NCBI GenBank assembly: GCA_030674185.1
Contig: CM060307.1
Span: 58,366,481 to 58,430,480, forward strand
Source: Monoplex corrugatus
Taxonomy: Eukaryota; Mollusca; Gastropoda; Littorinimorpha; Ranellidae
DNA: 64,000 bases
Direction: 5' to 3'
A program made the translations under genes and the position numbers. The stretch's first letter is position 1, and every line of letters starts with the position of its first letter. This document shows, piece after piece, positions 44,040 through 57,839 of this stretch. A model generated the notes under the pieces. It searched no databases, had not been told where the DNA came from, and saw nothing but the letters and a program-made list of their open reading frames with translations.

Positions 44040-45470
44040 CTGTTCACCTGTTGTTGTCTTGGTTGTCTGTATGTCTGCCTATCTCTCAGTCCATCTGTCC
44101 GCTCGTCTGTACGCTCGTCTCTCTCACAGTCTATATAGTGGATTGTCTTTCTATAATCCATGTATCCAATATCTTGATGTCCTATCTGCCTGTGTGTATG
44201 TCTGTATCAGCCTGTCCATCCATCCATCCACTCTGTATGTACTTGATTTTCTGTCTGTTTATGTAGCTGGTTGTCTGTCCATCCATCCATCCACTCTGTG
44301 CCTTGATTTTCTGTCTGTTTATATAGCTGGTTGTCTGTCCATCCATCCAAATTTCTGTAGGTGCCTTCATTGTCTGTCCGTCTGTCTGTATCTTTGTTTA
44401 TATAACTGTCCATTCATCCCTCCATCCCTCTGTCTGTGCCTTGGATTTCTGTTTGTCTGTTTACATAAGTGGATGTCAGCCCATCCATCCATTCTTCTCT
44501 CTGTACCTTAATAGTCTTTATTTTTATAGCTGGTTGTCTGTCCACCCATCCATCCTGTTTCTGCCTTGATTTTCTGTTTATATAGCTGGTTGTCTGTCCA
44601 CCCATCCATCCTGTTTCTGCCTTGATTTTCTGTTTATATAGCTGGATGGACACTGGTTGTCTGTCCATCCATCCATCCTTCTGTTTCTGCCTTGATTTTC
44701 TGTTTATATAGCTGGTTGTCTGTCCGCTCATCCATCCATCTGTCTGAGTCTTGATTTTCTATCTGTTTTTTTATACAGTTGGTTGTCTGTCCGTCCATCC
44801 ATCCCGTCTGTCTGTACCTTGGTTATCTATCTGTTTGTGTAGCTGGACGTCTGTCCATTCATCCATCTTTCTGTCCGTGCCTTGCTTGTTTGTGCACCTG
44901 GTTTGTCCACCCATCCATCATTCTGTGTGTGCATTGATTGTCTGTCTACCTCTGTTTATATAGTTGGCTGTCTATCCATCCAACCATCCTTCTATCTGTG
45001 CCTTGATTGTCTATCTGTCTGTCTGTTTATGTAGCTAATTGTCTGTCTGTTTGTCCGTCCACTCTGTCCGTGCCTTGATTGTCTATCTGTCTGTCTGTTT
45101 ATGTAGCTAATTGTCTGGTTGTCTGTCTGTCTGTCTGTTTGTCCGTCCACTCTGTCCGTGCCTTAATTGTCTGTCTGTGTGTTTGTTTATGTAGCTAATT
45201 GTCTGGTTGTCTGTCTGTCTGTCTGTCCGTCCACTCTGTCCGTGCCTTGATTGTCTATCTGTCTGTTTATTTAGCTAATTGTCTGGTTGTCTGTCTGTTT
45301 GTCCGTCCACTCTGTCCGTGCCTTGATTGTCTATCTGTCTGTCTGTTTATGTAACTGGTTGTCTGTTTGTCCGTCCATTCTGTCCGTGCCGTGATTGTCT
45401 GTCTGTCTCTTTGTTCATATAGCTGACTGTCCATCCATCCGTCCCACTGTCTGAGTTTCATTTGTGTGTT
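44040..45470 (+). repeat. Minisatellite array, 60-75-bp units
   Basis: About twenty units of the pattern: CCATCCATCC, a short spacer with CTCTGT, GTGCCTTGATTTTCTGTCTG, TTTATATAGCTGG, TTGTCTGTC. Early units are about 60 bp (for example 44277-44336). Later ones (45040-45420) are longer, with TCCGTCCACTCTGTCCGTGC and TTTATGTAGCTAATTGTCTG. Unit length varies through slippage of the embedded CCAT and GTCT tetranucleotides. Translations on both strands are repetitive (for example WMDGQTTSYINRQ) and are not evidence for a protein. Confidence 0.94.
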
Positions 45471-45708
45471 CTTCGTCCGTCCATCGTTCTATCTGTTTAG
45501 GGGAAATAAAGACCAAAAAAAGTGCATTTCGTGGTCATTTTATTTCCTTGCCTTGCTGGTCTGTGAGGACAAAGATATTCCCCAACATCAGGTGGGCAGC
45601 TTGACTGCCAACCCCACCTCCCTCAGGTCAACTCATCAGTATAAACAGTTTACACAGAGAGGCATGCGTACAGGCACACGTGCACATACATACACGCACG
45701 CACGCGCG

Positions 45709-45712
<4 letters not shown>
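45471..45712. other. No gene recognised
   Basis: Short transition from the minisatellite into a CA/GCAC-rich lead-in. Confidence 0.4.

Positions 45713-45780
<68 letters not shown>
45713..45780. repeat. (AC)n microsatellite
   Basis: Pure AC for nearly 70 bases. Confidence 0.96.
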
Positions 45781-45783
<3 letters not shown>

Positions 45784-46530
45784 ATAGAAGGCTTTACTGA
45801 AAACTTCACCTCCCTCATTGCATATATTGTAGTGCAGGCAAGTCACCAACGCACGCACAAACGCACACATATATATACACACACAACAGGACATGTGCAG
45901 ACAAGTACGTACATGCACATACGTACGTTTCTCCACACACTTCTCCACTTAACATTAAGTTTTGTCTTCTTGGTTAAAAACTAAAAAGCATGGAATTGTT
46001 TCAGTTCGTGCCTATGTAATTTATTATATGATGCTGTGTAACGATTACGTTAAATATATATATGTTGAGTGCATATGTATGATGAAATCATCACATGAAT
46101 TGTTTGTGCATATTAAGCAATGGCCCTCTATGAATGTCTACATTTTCATGGTGTTATGTTTTTATTTTTACCATTGTTTTGTTTGGAACGCCTTAAGGCA
46201 GTTATTGTTATCATTATTGATATCTGAGGAGAACGGTAGATGCGATGTAACTGATTGAGAGAGTCTGTTTGCTTGTCAGCATTTGTCTCTCTTTCTGCCT
46301 GTCTGTGCCCAATGCGCTAAAATGTAATACAATTCTATCAGCTGAGACTGAACAGGAGATGGGAATCTACCTGGAAACAGTTTTCGGGGTTTGGGGGATA
46401 TTGGATTTTCTGAAGTTGGCATGCGGTAAGACAGTCTGTTCAGTATGTCATTGTGTGTCCGACCATATTTACACAGAAGATGGAAATAATCATTCATCGT
46501 CCTTTTAGTCAGCTAAAGTATTTATCAAGT
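45781..46530. other. No gene recognised
   Basis: AT-rich DNA with one open frame at 45962-46258 (98 codons) lacking recognisable features. Confidence 0.45.
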
Positions 46531-46544
46531 GTGCATCAGTTTTG

Positions 46545-47260
<716 letters not shown>

Positions 47261-47793
47261 GACGACCACCTCCAGCTCTTTTTTCTGTTTTAAGAAAACA
47301 AAAGGAGGGCTCCTGATAAATAAGTTTAACATGCAGAAGTGCAACAGAAGTCTTCGAGTGCAGTCCATTCATAGAACCAGTAATTTGGACTGTGTGATTT
47401 TGACTGACACTTCTTAGTTTGACAGTTTGTAATTTAAGCATGATTGTCTTGCTGTAGAGTGGGTGGTCTTACAATGTTTTATGTCAGGTTCTTGTGTGGC
47501 ACAATGTCTACCTGATCAGATGTGATTAAGTGTCAGTTACGTCATGGAAGCAGTTATGACAACTTTTCGTTTACCAACACTGTGTCTGTGTTTCTTAGGG
47601 CGATTTATGTGAGGATATATTATGGTAAGAAATACAGAAGACATACTCATGTCTCCAGTGTCAAATAATTGGATCTCCTTAGCACCATTTTTTTCATGAC
47701 AACTGTTTCACATTTGGAGATTTTTCTTCCCATTTCCTGTCATGGTGACCTGATTCATCTTTTTCTGCTTCTTGTATGCATGGAATATCAAGA
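47261..47793. other. No gene recognised
   Basis: Mixed DNA. Nothing recognised apart from the end of the R1-linked open frame. Confidence 0.45.
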
Positions 47794-48005
47794 TGTTTGG
47801 TATTAGTGTTCTTGGAGTATGTCACTTGGGGGACATTTTAGTGTTTTGTTTGGTTTCAGCGTTCTTGGAGTATGCCACTATAGCAATCTTTTAGTAATAT
47901 GTTTGATATCAGTGTTCTTGGAGTATGTGACTGGAGGGACATTTTAGTGGTATGTTTGGTATCAATGTTCTTAGAATGTTTCACTGTAGGGACTCTGGTG
48001 GTTTC
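47794..48005 (+). repeat. 53-bp tandem repeat, four units
   Basis: Units start at 47794, 47847, 47900 and 47953, each beginning TGTTTGRTWTC/ATTA and carrying TGTTCTTGGAGTATG. The period is exactly 53 bp and divergence between units is modest. Confidence 0.93.
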
Positions 48006-48499
48006 TTCATCAAGAGAGATATTCACCCATTCTGGTTCCATGGCCTTACAATTATTATTGTCAGCATGGGCATTGCAGGTAATCGTCTGTCTGTTCTGTC
48101 AGAACAGGAATTATTAAACACTACCAAAACAGACCAAGCAGAGATACATGGTCTTGTATTGTGAGTGATCTTATTGCAGAGGCATTAATAGCACCTATGG
48201 ATTGACTACAAGACAATTAATCTATCGGTACCTCTAAATGATGGACATAGTGTAGTAAAGCAGAGTGGAGGAAGATCCGTCCACAAAAAAGTGAGGTTTG
48301 AACCACCATCAATACAATATGATTTTTTTCATCTGCATGTAAAAGAACGAACAAGAAAAGAAAAATGCTGTGCATTCAGCAGTGAAGTAGGTTCTAGAAA
48401 ACAAGAACGAAGCATTTTCTGGTGAAGGAGAGGATACAAATTGGGGGACATGAATGGATTAATGAAAGCATCAGCCAGCTAAAATTTCTTGTCACTGAA
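48006..48499. other. No gene recognised
   Basis: AT-rich DNA between the 53-bp repeat and block B. Confidence 0.45.
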
Positions 48500-50900
48500 A
48501 AAGAACTGAACACACGAAAAAAAATGCGATGAGACGTTCCTGTTTGATGATGATGGACAGTCTGTCCCATTTTCTCCCCAGCTCTTCCATCAGGCAGAAA
48601 GATGCCATCTGTCTTAGGCTCATGATACCCATCACAACTTCCCTTGCCCATATTTCGCTTGTCTTCCTTTCACATAAATCGACAACCAGAGTTTTCCCTT
48701 TGCTCATAGTTCAACTTTGCACGTCACATAAATCGTCAAACCCTGATCTGCTGTACAGGATTAAACTTGTTAATTCAGACAGTCTTGACGCTCACTAATC
48801 GTAGTTTATACAAGTCATCATTGTTCAAACCTCGCCGAATATCATTCCAGTGCATGAGACAGAACACATTGTAAAGATGTGTTTTACCAGTGTCAAACAA
48901 CATGTGAGTATTTGAACAAGCTGCAATACAATTGTGTATTACGTTAGGTGAAATCATTTTTTATTTATCGAAATATGAATTAGGCTGTGTTTGTCTTTGA
49001 ATTTAACGCTTTTTTCTTTTTAATAATGAAACAGCATGATTTGCTGGATGAGTAAACAAAAGGAAGAAATGTTCTTCCATTATCTGTTTTAACATTCTCA
49101 ATTTTCTTGAAGAGAAAAATTACAAGAAGATTCATTTCCCCATTTACAAATGTGACATTTTGTGAAATTGGATGGAAAAACGTGCCTTTAATTCAAGGCA
49201 TGAAATCAAAAACGGTCATACGTTATAATTTTGGCGTAAACTTGTTTTATTTTTCAACATTTCCTGAAGGCAGTTCGTATTATCCATTAGTGTGGTTTGT
49301 TTTCAGGACAAAAAATAACACATTAATGCTTCGTGTTTACACACAGATGCCCAGTGTTTACCGTTAAATTTGGCACGTGGTCAACAGAAAAAGAGCGTTG
49401 GTGATAAAATCTATTTCTCTGTTAGGTTGATGAACTATTGGCCAAATGGAAATGCAGCTTTTGGTGTAGGCCTATTGTGACCATTGGTTAAATGACTTAA
49501 ATTGTCAGATGGGCTTAAGACTTGTACCTTGTTTTGTGCACATGCTGAGTAGCTTTGCAAGTATGTGCATAGAATTATATAAATACCACAACAATAACAA
49601 GAGTAGCAGTAACGGTGGCAGTAATCTATTGAAATACATTGTTTTCTTCATTTCAGTCAGTTGGCGCAATGCAACAGTATGGGACAAGAGTCCAAAAATA
49701 AGAAGTTGTTTGTGCGTGGGCATGGTTCAGTTTTCCACGTTGTATAATCCCAAAATGTTATGATGTAGGTCTTTCACTTATTTACACATGGATCGTGCAC
49801 AGTATCTAAAACAAAGGGTATCAGAACTGTTTATGTTCCAGTGAGACCGGTATATCTGCGTTGCCATGATTAAAAATAAGAACTAAACAAAAACAAAGGC
49901 AGCTGAGTCCAGATATCGACTTGAGAAGTATTTCGACACACTTTGCGAACTATTCTGAAATTGCTCTGTGCCGTCTGTCAGTGTACTACAACCTTATTGT
50001 GAAAGAAGTCGGTGAACTGCTTCATACTTTACTGGTAAAAATGTACACGAAACTGGAATCTGCAGTTCTTAAAACAGGAATTTGCCATACTTGGACTATG
50101 CCATACGAACCAAATCGACTAAGAACCATGCTTTTCATAATTCATGGAGAGCGGACTGGTAAAGCGAATAAGCTTTTATCTTTGCCTCAGTATGTCTTTG
50201 TAAGATATGAATAGTTCCTGTGCTGTTGGTACAGGAAAAAGCTGGCGATGGCGGAAGAGTGGTGTTGAAGAAATGTGTTGACGATCAGAAGCAGAATTCT
50301 GTGTCCTTGCAGGCGTAGAAATAAATATCTGTCGCTAAACCTCCTTGGCCTATCATCCATTAACCTTTTGGAGTGTTTGTCTGCAGACCCCATCAAAACA
50401 CTCCAGTTTGTTTTTTTCCAGGAGGAAGCATTGGTCGGGATATTTCAGAGGAAGAAGGAAGAGGACAAGTGGGAGAGATAGATAGGGAGGGAGAGACATG
50501 ACAATCGGGACGGGGGGGGGGGGGAGGGTTGTGTGTGCATTGCACATGTGGTTTATTACTATTTAAGTACCGAGCAGCAACTTTGATCAAAAGGCTCTAT
50601 GAGAGCATTGTCAAGGGGAACATTTGCATACGAGTGTGTGTGTGTGGGTGTGTGCGCGCGCGCGTGCGTGCGTGCGTGTGTGCGCGCGTGCATGTGTGTG
50701 TGCACTTGTGTATGTGCGCCTGTGTATGTATGTGCATGTGCGCGTGCGTGTGTGTGTAAGAGAGAGAGAGAGAGCGTGTGTGTGTGCGTTTTGATCTTCA
50801 AGAGCAAGTTGCAGCTTGCATGGATGTGATATTAATACTCTCTCCAAGGATAGTTCAGAAGAAGAGAGAGAGAGGAGAGGGGACAGAGAGCATTAATGGT
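48500..50900 (+). repeat. Segmental duplication block B
   Basis: Collinear and same-orientation with 51480-55500. Anchors: 48655-48820 with 51505-51660 (CGTCAAACCCTGATC against TGTCAAAACCTGATC, AGACAGTCTTGACGCTCACT against AGACAGTCTTGATGTTCACT); 49090-49440 with 53690-54055; 49905-50000 with 54580-54650; 50215-50630 with 54905-55340. Its right end also matches the start of block A (30780-31140), so this module exists three times. An open frame at 49921-50214 is not kept in the other copy, so I do not call it a gene. 48528-48690 also recurs inverted at 10070-10235. Confidence 0.82.
50510..50524. repeat. Poly-G run
   Basis: About 14 consecutive G residues at a place where the paralogous copies have G/A-rich text. 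Confidence 0.85.
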
Positions 50901-50961
50901 GTGTTTGGATGGGTTAGCATAATTTATCGACCCAGAATTTCACGCACATTTCCAGTAACTC

Positions 50962-51010
<49 letters not shown>

Positions 51011-51118
51011 GTACATACGGACACATACACACGCGCGCGCGCACATACACACACACACACGCTCACACGCACGAACATACACACACGCGCACGTGCGCGC
51101 ACACACACACACACCATT
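50635..51118. repeat. GT/GC, (GA)n, (GTCT)n and (AC)n simple repeats
   Basis: GT/GCGT at 50635-50757, GA at 50759-50774, GTCT/GTTTGTCT at 50963-51010 and AC/GC at 51020-51115. The 50-120-codon frames over it are artefacts. Confidence 0.92.
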
Positions 51119-51479
51119 AGGAATAAACAAGGAAGTGCACTTGTAGAAACATGGAAATAGTTCAAAGAGGCATTTTTGTCCACGCTTTCATTTAATGAGA
51201 AGTATCAGAGTGGTGCCTGACCGTTTGAATAAGTTTAAGAATATACATATTTGGCAACAAAAAACAATAACTCGTTTTGGACTAATAATGACAGGTATAG
51301 AAAAAGGGTGCCAGCAAGCAAAATACTTTGATCATATCAGTGGCAGGAGACATCACGTTTAATGACGAGGAGGAGGAGGATAGATCAAAGAAAAACATAT
51401 CCAAAGGATCTGCAAATTAGTAATTATTTGGATGATACAGTGAGTAAACGCTTATTCTATAACCTGTCAATCAAAATTT
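51119..51479. other. No gene recognised
   Basis: Junction region between the two tandem duplication copies. AT-rich with nothing recognised. Confidence 0.4.
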
Positions 51480-51741
51480 TAAAAAAAAATGGTATAACTA
51501 CGTGTCTTCCTTTCTCATAAATCACCAGTTAGAGCTTCCTTTGTTGATATTTTAGCTGTTTTCAATTCATGCAAATTGTCAAAACCTGATCTTGACAGGT
51601 CTGAAGTCGTTAATATAGACAGTCTTGATGTTCACTGATCCTAGTTTGTAAAAATCTTCGAAGACAGTCTGCTTTTGGTGGAATCACTTTTCAGAGCATA
51701 AAACACGACATAGTTTTTAATGCTATCTTTTATCAAAATCA

Positions 51742-52760
51742 GATATCCTGTGAATATTCTAAATGACGTAATAATCATGTATTACATCAAAGATGATCGA
51801 CCTGTGAGTATTCTAAATGAGTTGTAACAATCATGTATTACATCAAAGATGATCAACCGGTGAGTATTCTAAATGAGTTGTAATAATCATGTATTACATC
51901 AAAGATGATCAACCTGTGGGTATTCTAAATGATTTGTAATAATCATGTATTACATCAAAGATGATCAACCTGGTGAGTATTCTAAATGATTTGTAATAAT
52001 CATGTATTACATCAAGGATGATCAACCTGTGGGTATTCTTAATGAGTATGAGTTGTAATAATCATGTATTACATCAAGGAGATCAGCCTGTGAGTATTCT
52101 AAATGATTTGTAATAATCATGTATTACATCAAGGATGATCAACCTGTGGGTATTCTAATGAGTATGAGTTGTAATAATCATGTATTACATCAAGGAGGAT
52201 CAGCCTGTGAGTGTTCTAAATGAGTTGTAATAATCATGTATTACATCAAGGAGGATCAGCCTGTGAGTGTTCTAAATGAATTGTAATAATCATGTATTAC
52301 ATCAAGGAGGATCAGCCTGTGAGTGTTCTAAATGAGTTGTAATAATCATGTATTACATCAAGGAGGATCAGCCTGTGAGTGTTCTAAATGAGTTGTAATA
52401 ATCATGTATTACATCAAGGAGGATCAGCCTGTGAGTATTCTAAATGAATTGTAATAATCATGTATTACATCAAGGAGGATCAGCCTGTGAGTGTTCTAAA
52501 TGAGTTGTAATAATCATGTATTACATCAAGGAGGATCAGCCTGTGAGTGTTCTAAATGAGTTGTAATAATCATGTATTACATCAAGGAGGATCAGCCTGT
52601 GAGTATTCTAAATGAATTGTAAAAATCATGTATTACATCATGGAGGATCAGCCTGTGAGTGTTCTAAATGAGTTGTAATAATCATGTACTACATCAAAGA
52701 GGATCAGCCTGTGAGTATTCTAAATGAGTTGTAATGATCATGTATTATATTGAAGAGGAT
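51742..52760 (+). repeat. 56-bp satellite with higher-order structure
   Basis: About eighteen units of 56 bp. Each contains AATCATGTATTACATCAAGG, GATCAGCCTGTGAG and TTCTAAATGA. In the right half the unit starts are exactly 56 apart (52261, 52317, 52373 ... 52709). Variants TGTTC/GAGTTG and TATTC/GAATTG form a 168-bp triplet that occurs twice in a row (52317-52484 and 52485-52652). Most units carry TGTAATA-ATCATG-TATTACA, a 7-bp stem with a 6-nt loop. Left units are more diverged and include a two-unit higher-order variant with GAGTATGAGTTG. No spacers, so not CRISPR. Confidence 0.95.
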
Positions 52761-53433
<673 letters not shown>

Positions 53434-55182
53434 CACAAACACACAAACGATTTTTAAGTCAGATTTTGTTTGTATTTTCCGTTCAGTTGTTTATTCCCAT
53501 CTTCTTGTAATTTCCTATATTTCTAGTACATCAGTTGACAAACGAATGCGATTTTTCAAAATCAAAATATTACACACTGTGTGATGTTCAGTTACAGACT
53601 TATTCTTAATGGATTTTTTTTACCTTTTTGGCAGCAAATCAGCAATGTCTTTCCACCAGTAAGTAAAACGATTGATCCATTTTCTTTCGCTGTTTTAAGA
53701 ATCTCAATTTTCCTGGCACAAAAAAATCTCGTTTCCCTTTCTTCAAATCTGACAAGTTTTCTGCGTCTAATTGGAAAAAAAACTTTCTTTCAATCTATGG
53801 TGTGAAATTGAAGACGCTCGCACGCAATGGCATTGGTGTAATGTTTCGTTTTATTTTTAAATGTTCTCAGAACGTAATCAGCATCTTTCTAGTGCTGTTT
53901 TGTCTGCTTTCAGAGCCAGTAGTAGAGTTTTTGTGTTTAGTGTCTTGCGTACCCACATGGTCAGTGTTTAATTTTAAATTCAATGTTTAGTAAATGGAAA
54001 AAAGCGCAATTGTGATTACATTGATTTCCCTGCAAGGTCAATGAATTGGTAACCAAAAATAAAAACAACTTTAGAAAACAAATCTTGTGGTCACACAATT
54101 TTGCCAATTTCCCAAACATGCTATTTTCTTATTGCTCTGTCAAAAATTGAACATTATCTGGGAATTTTTCAGATGTGTTTGAGATTTGCCCCTATTTATG
54201 TGCAGATGCTAAATGCTTTATGATATGTCCATGATTTCATGACAGAATGGTAAACAGAATAGCAATTACATCAGTTGGGACAACAACGTCTGGATTATTG
54301 GAAGATGTTGTCCTGTTTTCTGCATTTTAGGTGAATCACTCAGTTCAGTATCAAAGGTAATAAATACAGTCCTTTAGATGCTTTTAAATGGGTTGAGATC
54401 AACTTTTGAGAATACAAAGCCGAAAATGTAAACAGGCATTCATGTAGGTTGTTCATTTATTTGCATATGAATTCGTGCATAATACTTTAATAAAGGCATT
54501 CTGAGTAAACAGTCGATAGGAAATTGCAACGTTGTATGCTTCAGTAAGATTATAATTGTTCACAGTTACAAAAACGAAAGTAGTTGAAATCAGATATTTA
54601 TACGATTAGGATGATTTCAACAAACCTTGTGAATTGCTCTGATGTTCCATTATGATGTCTTCTGTGTACCGTAAATCCTGTTTCTGGAACGAGAGAGCAA
54701 AACATCTTTACCCATTATCATCAAAATGTGGAATTGGAACTTGGATTTTGTTTAAGACTTGCCTGTCATGCTTAAACAGTTATATACATGTTCCACCCAA
54801 ATGAAAAAAAAGGGACTTACCACCTTTTTTATCGTTATTCAAATATCACAGACTGTCAGTGCCAGTAGGTTTTCCCATCGCCTCAACAATTTCTGTGACG
54901 TGTACAGTTCCTGTGCTACTGGTAAAAGAGACGGGAAGGGGATAGGGGATGGTTTTGATCAGATGTGTTGGTGATTGGAAGCAGAAGCCCTGACCTTGTA
55001 GCGATTCGAATTATTTTCTGTGGTTAACCATTGCATACCACTCCATTATCTTTCAGAGTGCAACGCCCTTTGCCTGGAGGCCACATCAAAACACTCTTTT
55101 CCTGTTGTCCAAAATGAAGTTTTGGCTATGATGTGGAGTAAGAGAGAGGGGTAGAGAGGAAAGAGGGAGAGAGAAGTGGAAG

Positions 55183-55430
55183 GTGTGTGTGTGTGCACGC
55201 GCGCGCGCGTGTGTGTGTGCACGCGCGCGTGTGCGTGCGTGTGTGTGTGTGTGTGTGTGCACGTTCAGTTGATTAATCTCTGCAAACAATCAGGTGTGTG
55301 CTGAATGGCCGCATTAAAACATGCTCATGGGGATCCATTACAAAGAATGAGGGTGTGTGTGTCTGTGTGCGTGTGTCTGTGTGTGCGCGCGCGTGCGTGT
55401 GTGTGTATGTGTGTGTATCTCTGTCTGTCT
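55183..55430. repeat. GT/GCGC and GT/GTCT simple repeats
   Basis: GT and CGCG alternation at 55183-55262, and GT/GTCT at 55345-55430, flanking a unique piece shared with the other two copies of the module. Confidence 0.92.
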
Positions 55431-55500
55431 GTCTGTATATCTGTGTGTATGTGTGTTTGTCAATATTTGTGTGCCTGTTTGTGTGGCATGCAGCAGTAAC

Positions 55501-56079
55501 CATAAGGCACCTCAACTCTTTAATCTTTGACCCTGCTCTACTGCAAAAGAAAGACGTGGCAGTTCAAAAAATGATAGTTCATCTGCTTTAATTTTCAGCA
55601 TGCAGGTCAGTGTCATCAGTTAATGTGTGCATGGTGACTTGATTCAGCTCTACACTTACATCTGTTTTATTTTCTGGCGATAGACAGTGAACTGTTGAAG
55701 TGTAGGTCTCTCTTTACCCCTGAGAGTGCTGTTCCGGGTGACGGAAGGTATCTTGACTGATGGGTAAACATTGCCATGGTCCCAAGATATAGTGTACGGA
55801 AACTGGTCCTTGATGCTATAAATATTGCTTTGACTATCAGGATTGTTAACAATTTATGCCTAACACAGCTAGCTGACAAGGGTAGTGAGAGTATTTTTAA
55901 GTACAAGAGTGGTTCCCTGGCCGCCAGCAGAAGAGAAAGTTTTCCATTTGACAGCAGTTCAATGGAGGATAGCGAAATAAAATCTTCATTATCCTGTGCT
56001 GTTTATTGATGAAACTACACTGCTTTCCTGTCTGAAAGAATTGCAAGCAAGATAACATGCATCTGCTACAGTAGTGTCA
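55501..56079. other. No gene recognised
   Basis: Unique sequence with open frames of about 78 codons on both strands and no recognisable motif. Confidence 0.45.
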
Positions 56080-56530
56080 CTAGCACTGCCCCTGTTTATC
56101 TCTCTTGTCTGGTTACTCTGTGTACTCTCTCTTGCTCCCTCCGTTCTTCCTTTGACTGACGACTTCGATAGCAAAACTGCTTCAAACGTAAATGTCATTG
56201 CTTCCGTTCCTTCTCTATGTATAGCCCCCAGCTGTGGAATTCCTTCCCAAGTAATATTACACATTCTGCTTCTGTTTCCTCTTTCAAATCCCACCTCAAA
56301 ACTTTATCTCTTCTGCTTTTGTTTCCTCTTTCAAATCCCACCTCAAAATTTATCTCTTCAGATAACATTTGAATGTCCAGAATCTTTCTAACGTTTTGTA
56401 GTATGTTCCCATGTCCATCGTATGATTTCGATCAGGTCTGTGACTATGAGTGCGTGTGAGAATGTGCTTTTGTGAGTGGCTAGAATCATAGGTAAGGCGC
56501 TATATAAATGCAAGTTATTATTATTCATCG
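56080..56530 (+). mobile_element. 3' end of a CR1/L2-like LINE
   Basis: Only the ORF2 C-terminus and 3' UTR remain. The text reads as CGIPSQVILH in one frame and LWNSLPSNITHSASVSSFK in the corrected frame (about 56230-56290), the usual end of this LINE group. A 47-bp internal duplication follows. The 3' end is GGCGCTATATAAATGC plus an ATT tail (56494-56524). Heavily 5' truncated. Confidence 0.82.
56265..56358 (+). repeat. 47-bp tandem duplication in the LINE C-terminus
   Basis: TCTGCTTCTGTTTCCTCTTT at 56265 recurs at 56312 (TCTGCTTTTGTTTCCTCTTT), followed in each copy by CAAATCCCACCTCAAAA. The duplicated unit encodes the FKSHLK segment. Confidence 0.93.
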
Positions 56531-57474
56531 TTCTTCCTGGAGTCAATCATTGCAGGAAATGATAGAGAGCTTTTACATCCCTTGCTCAGACAACAATGTT
56601 CTATTTGTTTTGCTCAAACTAGTAGGAGTTCAAGAAACACTTTGCAAACTTTCCCATTCGCTTGTTTGTCTGTCCGTTTGTTCATTAGTTTGTTTGTTTG
56701 TTTGTTTCCATCGTAATGCAATGTAAGTTCCCTTCTAAAAGTCATCGAGTAATAAAGGTAGCAGAGAACTTGTTGTTCAGTAGCTATGTACATGTAAATG
56801 TATAAGTGAGTACAGTTAGCAACGAAAAGTAGGAAAACATAATATTCTACATGTGAAAGATCCCATGGAGCTGGCAAAGCCATCGATTTTACTAGTTTTG
56901 GGTTTTGTTTTGTTTGTTTTATTTTGTATCTTTTTGTTTCTGGTTTTTGTTTTTGTTGTTGTTGTTGTTTAAGGTATTTTTCGTTTCAAATATGAATACT
57001 TGTTCCAAATAGGGAGAAAATGAAATTCCGTAATGTTTGCAAAACAGGAAGACTTGAATCACCGTGAGAAGGTTTACCATTTTATGGAAACTTTTTACTC
57101 GTGAAAAGTTCCAGTATTTTGTTGTCTTTTTCTGCATTTGTATGTTCGTGTTGGAATCACTTTCCACACTTTAGAGAACTGTTCCCCCTCTCAAAACAAA
57201 TAGAGTCAATTTTTTTGCATTCCACAATTGACTGACTGGTCGATGTTAGTCTCTTCTGTTCTTCTGTCTTCGTCCATGGAGTTCATAACATCTGGGACAG
57301 GACTACAATAACGTTGTTATCATCGCCACGTCTGAATTTGGTAAGAGCAGAACATGTCTTTTAGGATTGTTTGAGCCAAGTATGGATAAACAGTTCCTAC
57401 TAACCTACACGCTTTGGTATCATTAGTGACAGAAAATTAAAAACATCAAACAAGAACAAAAATGACAAAAACAC
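56531..57474. other. No gene recognised
   Basis: GTTT/TTTG patches at 56690-56706 and 56905-56970. No other feature. Confidence 0.45.
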
Positions 57475-57839
57475 AATAAAAACTCTAGACTCAGAATGAT
57501 TATTCCACATCTCCCATCCATTCCCATCACCTCCATAAAACGTGATAATGAGAATAACATTAAAATGGGGAGTTCAGAAAGGACATGTTTCATCTCAATC
57601 ATCTCACCACACAGAATAGTGTTGAGATAATGACATGAGAAGAAGAAAAGCTGTGAACAGTAATGAAAATTTTAGCATACAAACAAAATGATATTCAGAA
57701 TGATGAATGGTTTTAGCATACAAATAATAAACCGAGTAGCACCGCAGTGATGAATAAAAGAGAGTGAGGTGACTTTAACAAAATCATCACGTCTTGATCT
57801 GGAACCTGTCATTTATGTCATGGCTTCTGTCAAAGTTTG

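Noticed and set aside
44182..44731. Repetitive proteins with WMDGQTTSYINRQ-type units
   Set aside because: Direct translation of the minisatellite on its reverse strand; unit lengths vary and are not kept in frame throughout.
49921..50214. 98-codon open frame as a host gene
   Set aside because: The paralogous region in block C (about 54590-54760) does not preserve the frame.
51742..52760. Regularly spaced repeats that might suggest a CRISPR array (also 14608-15190)
   Set aside because: Units are contiguous without unique spacers, no cas genes are near, and the context is animal DNA.
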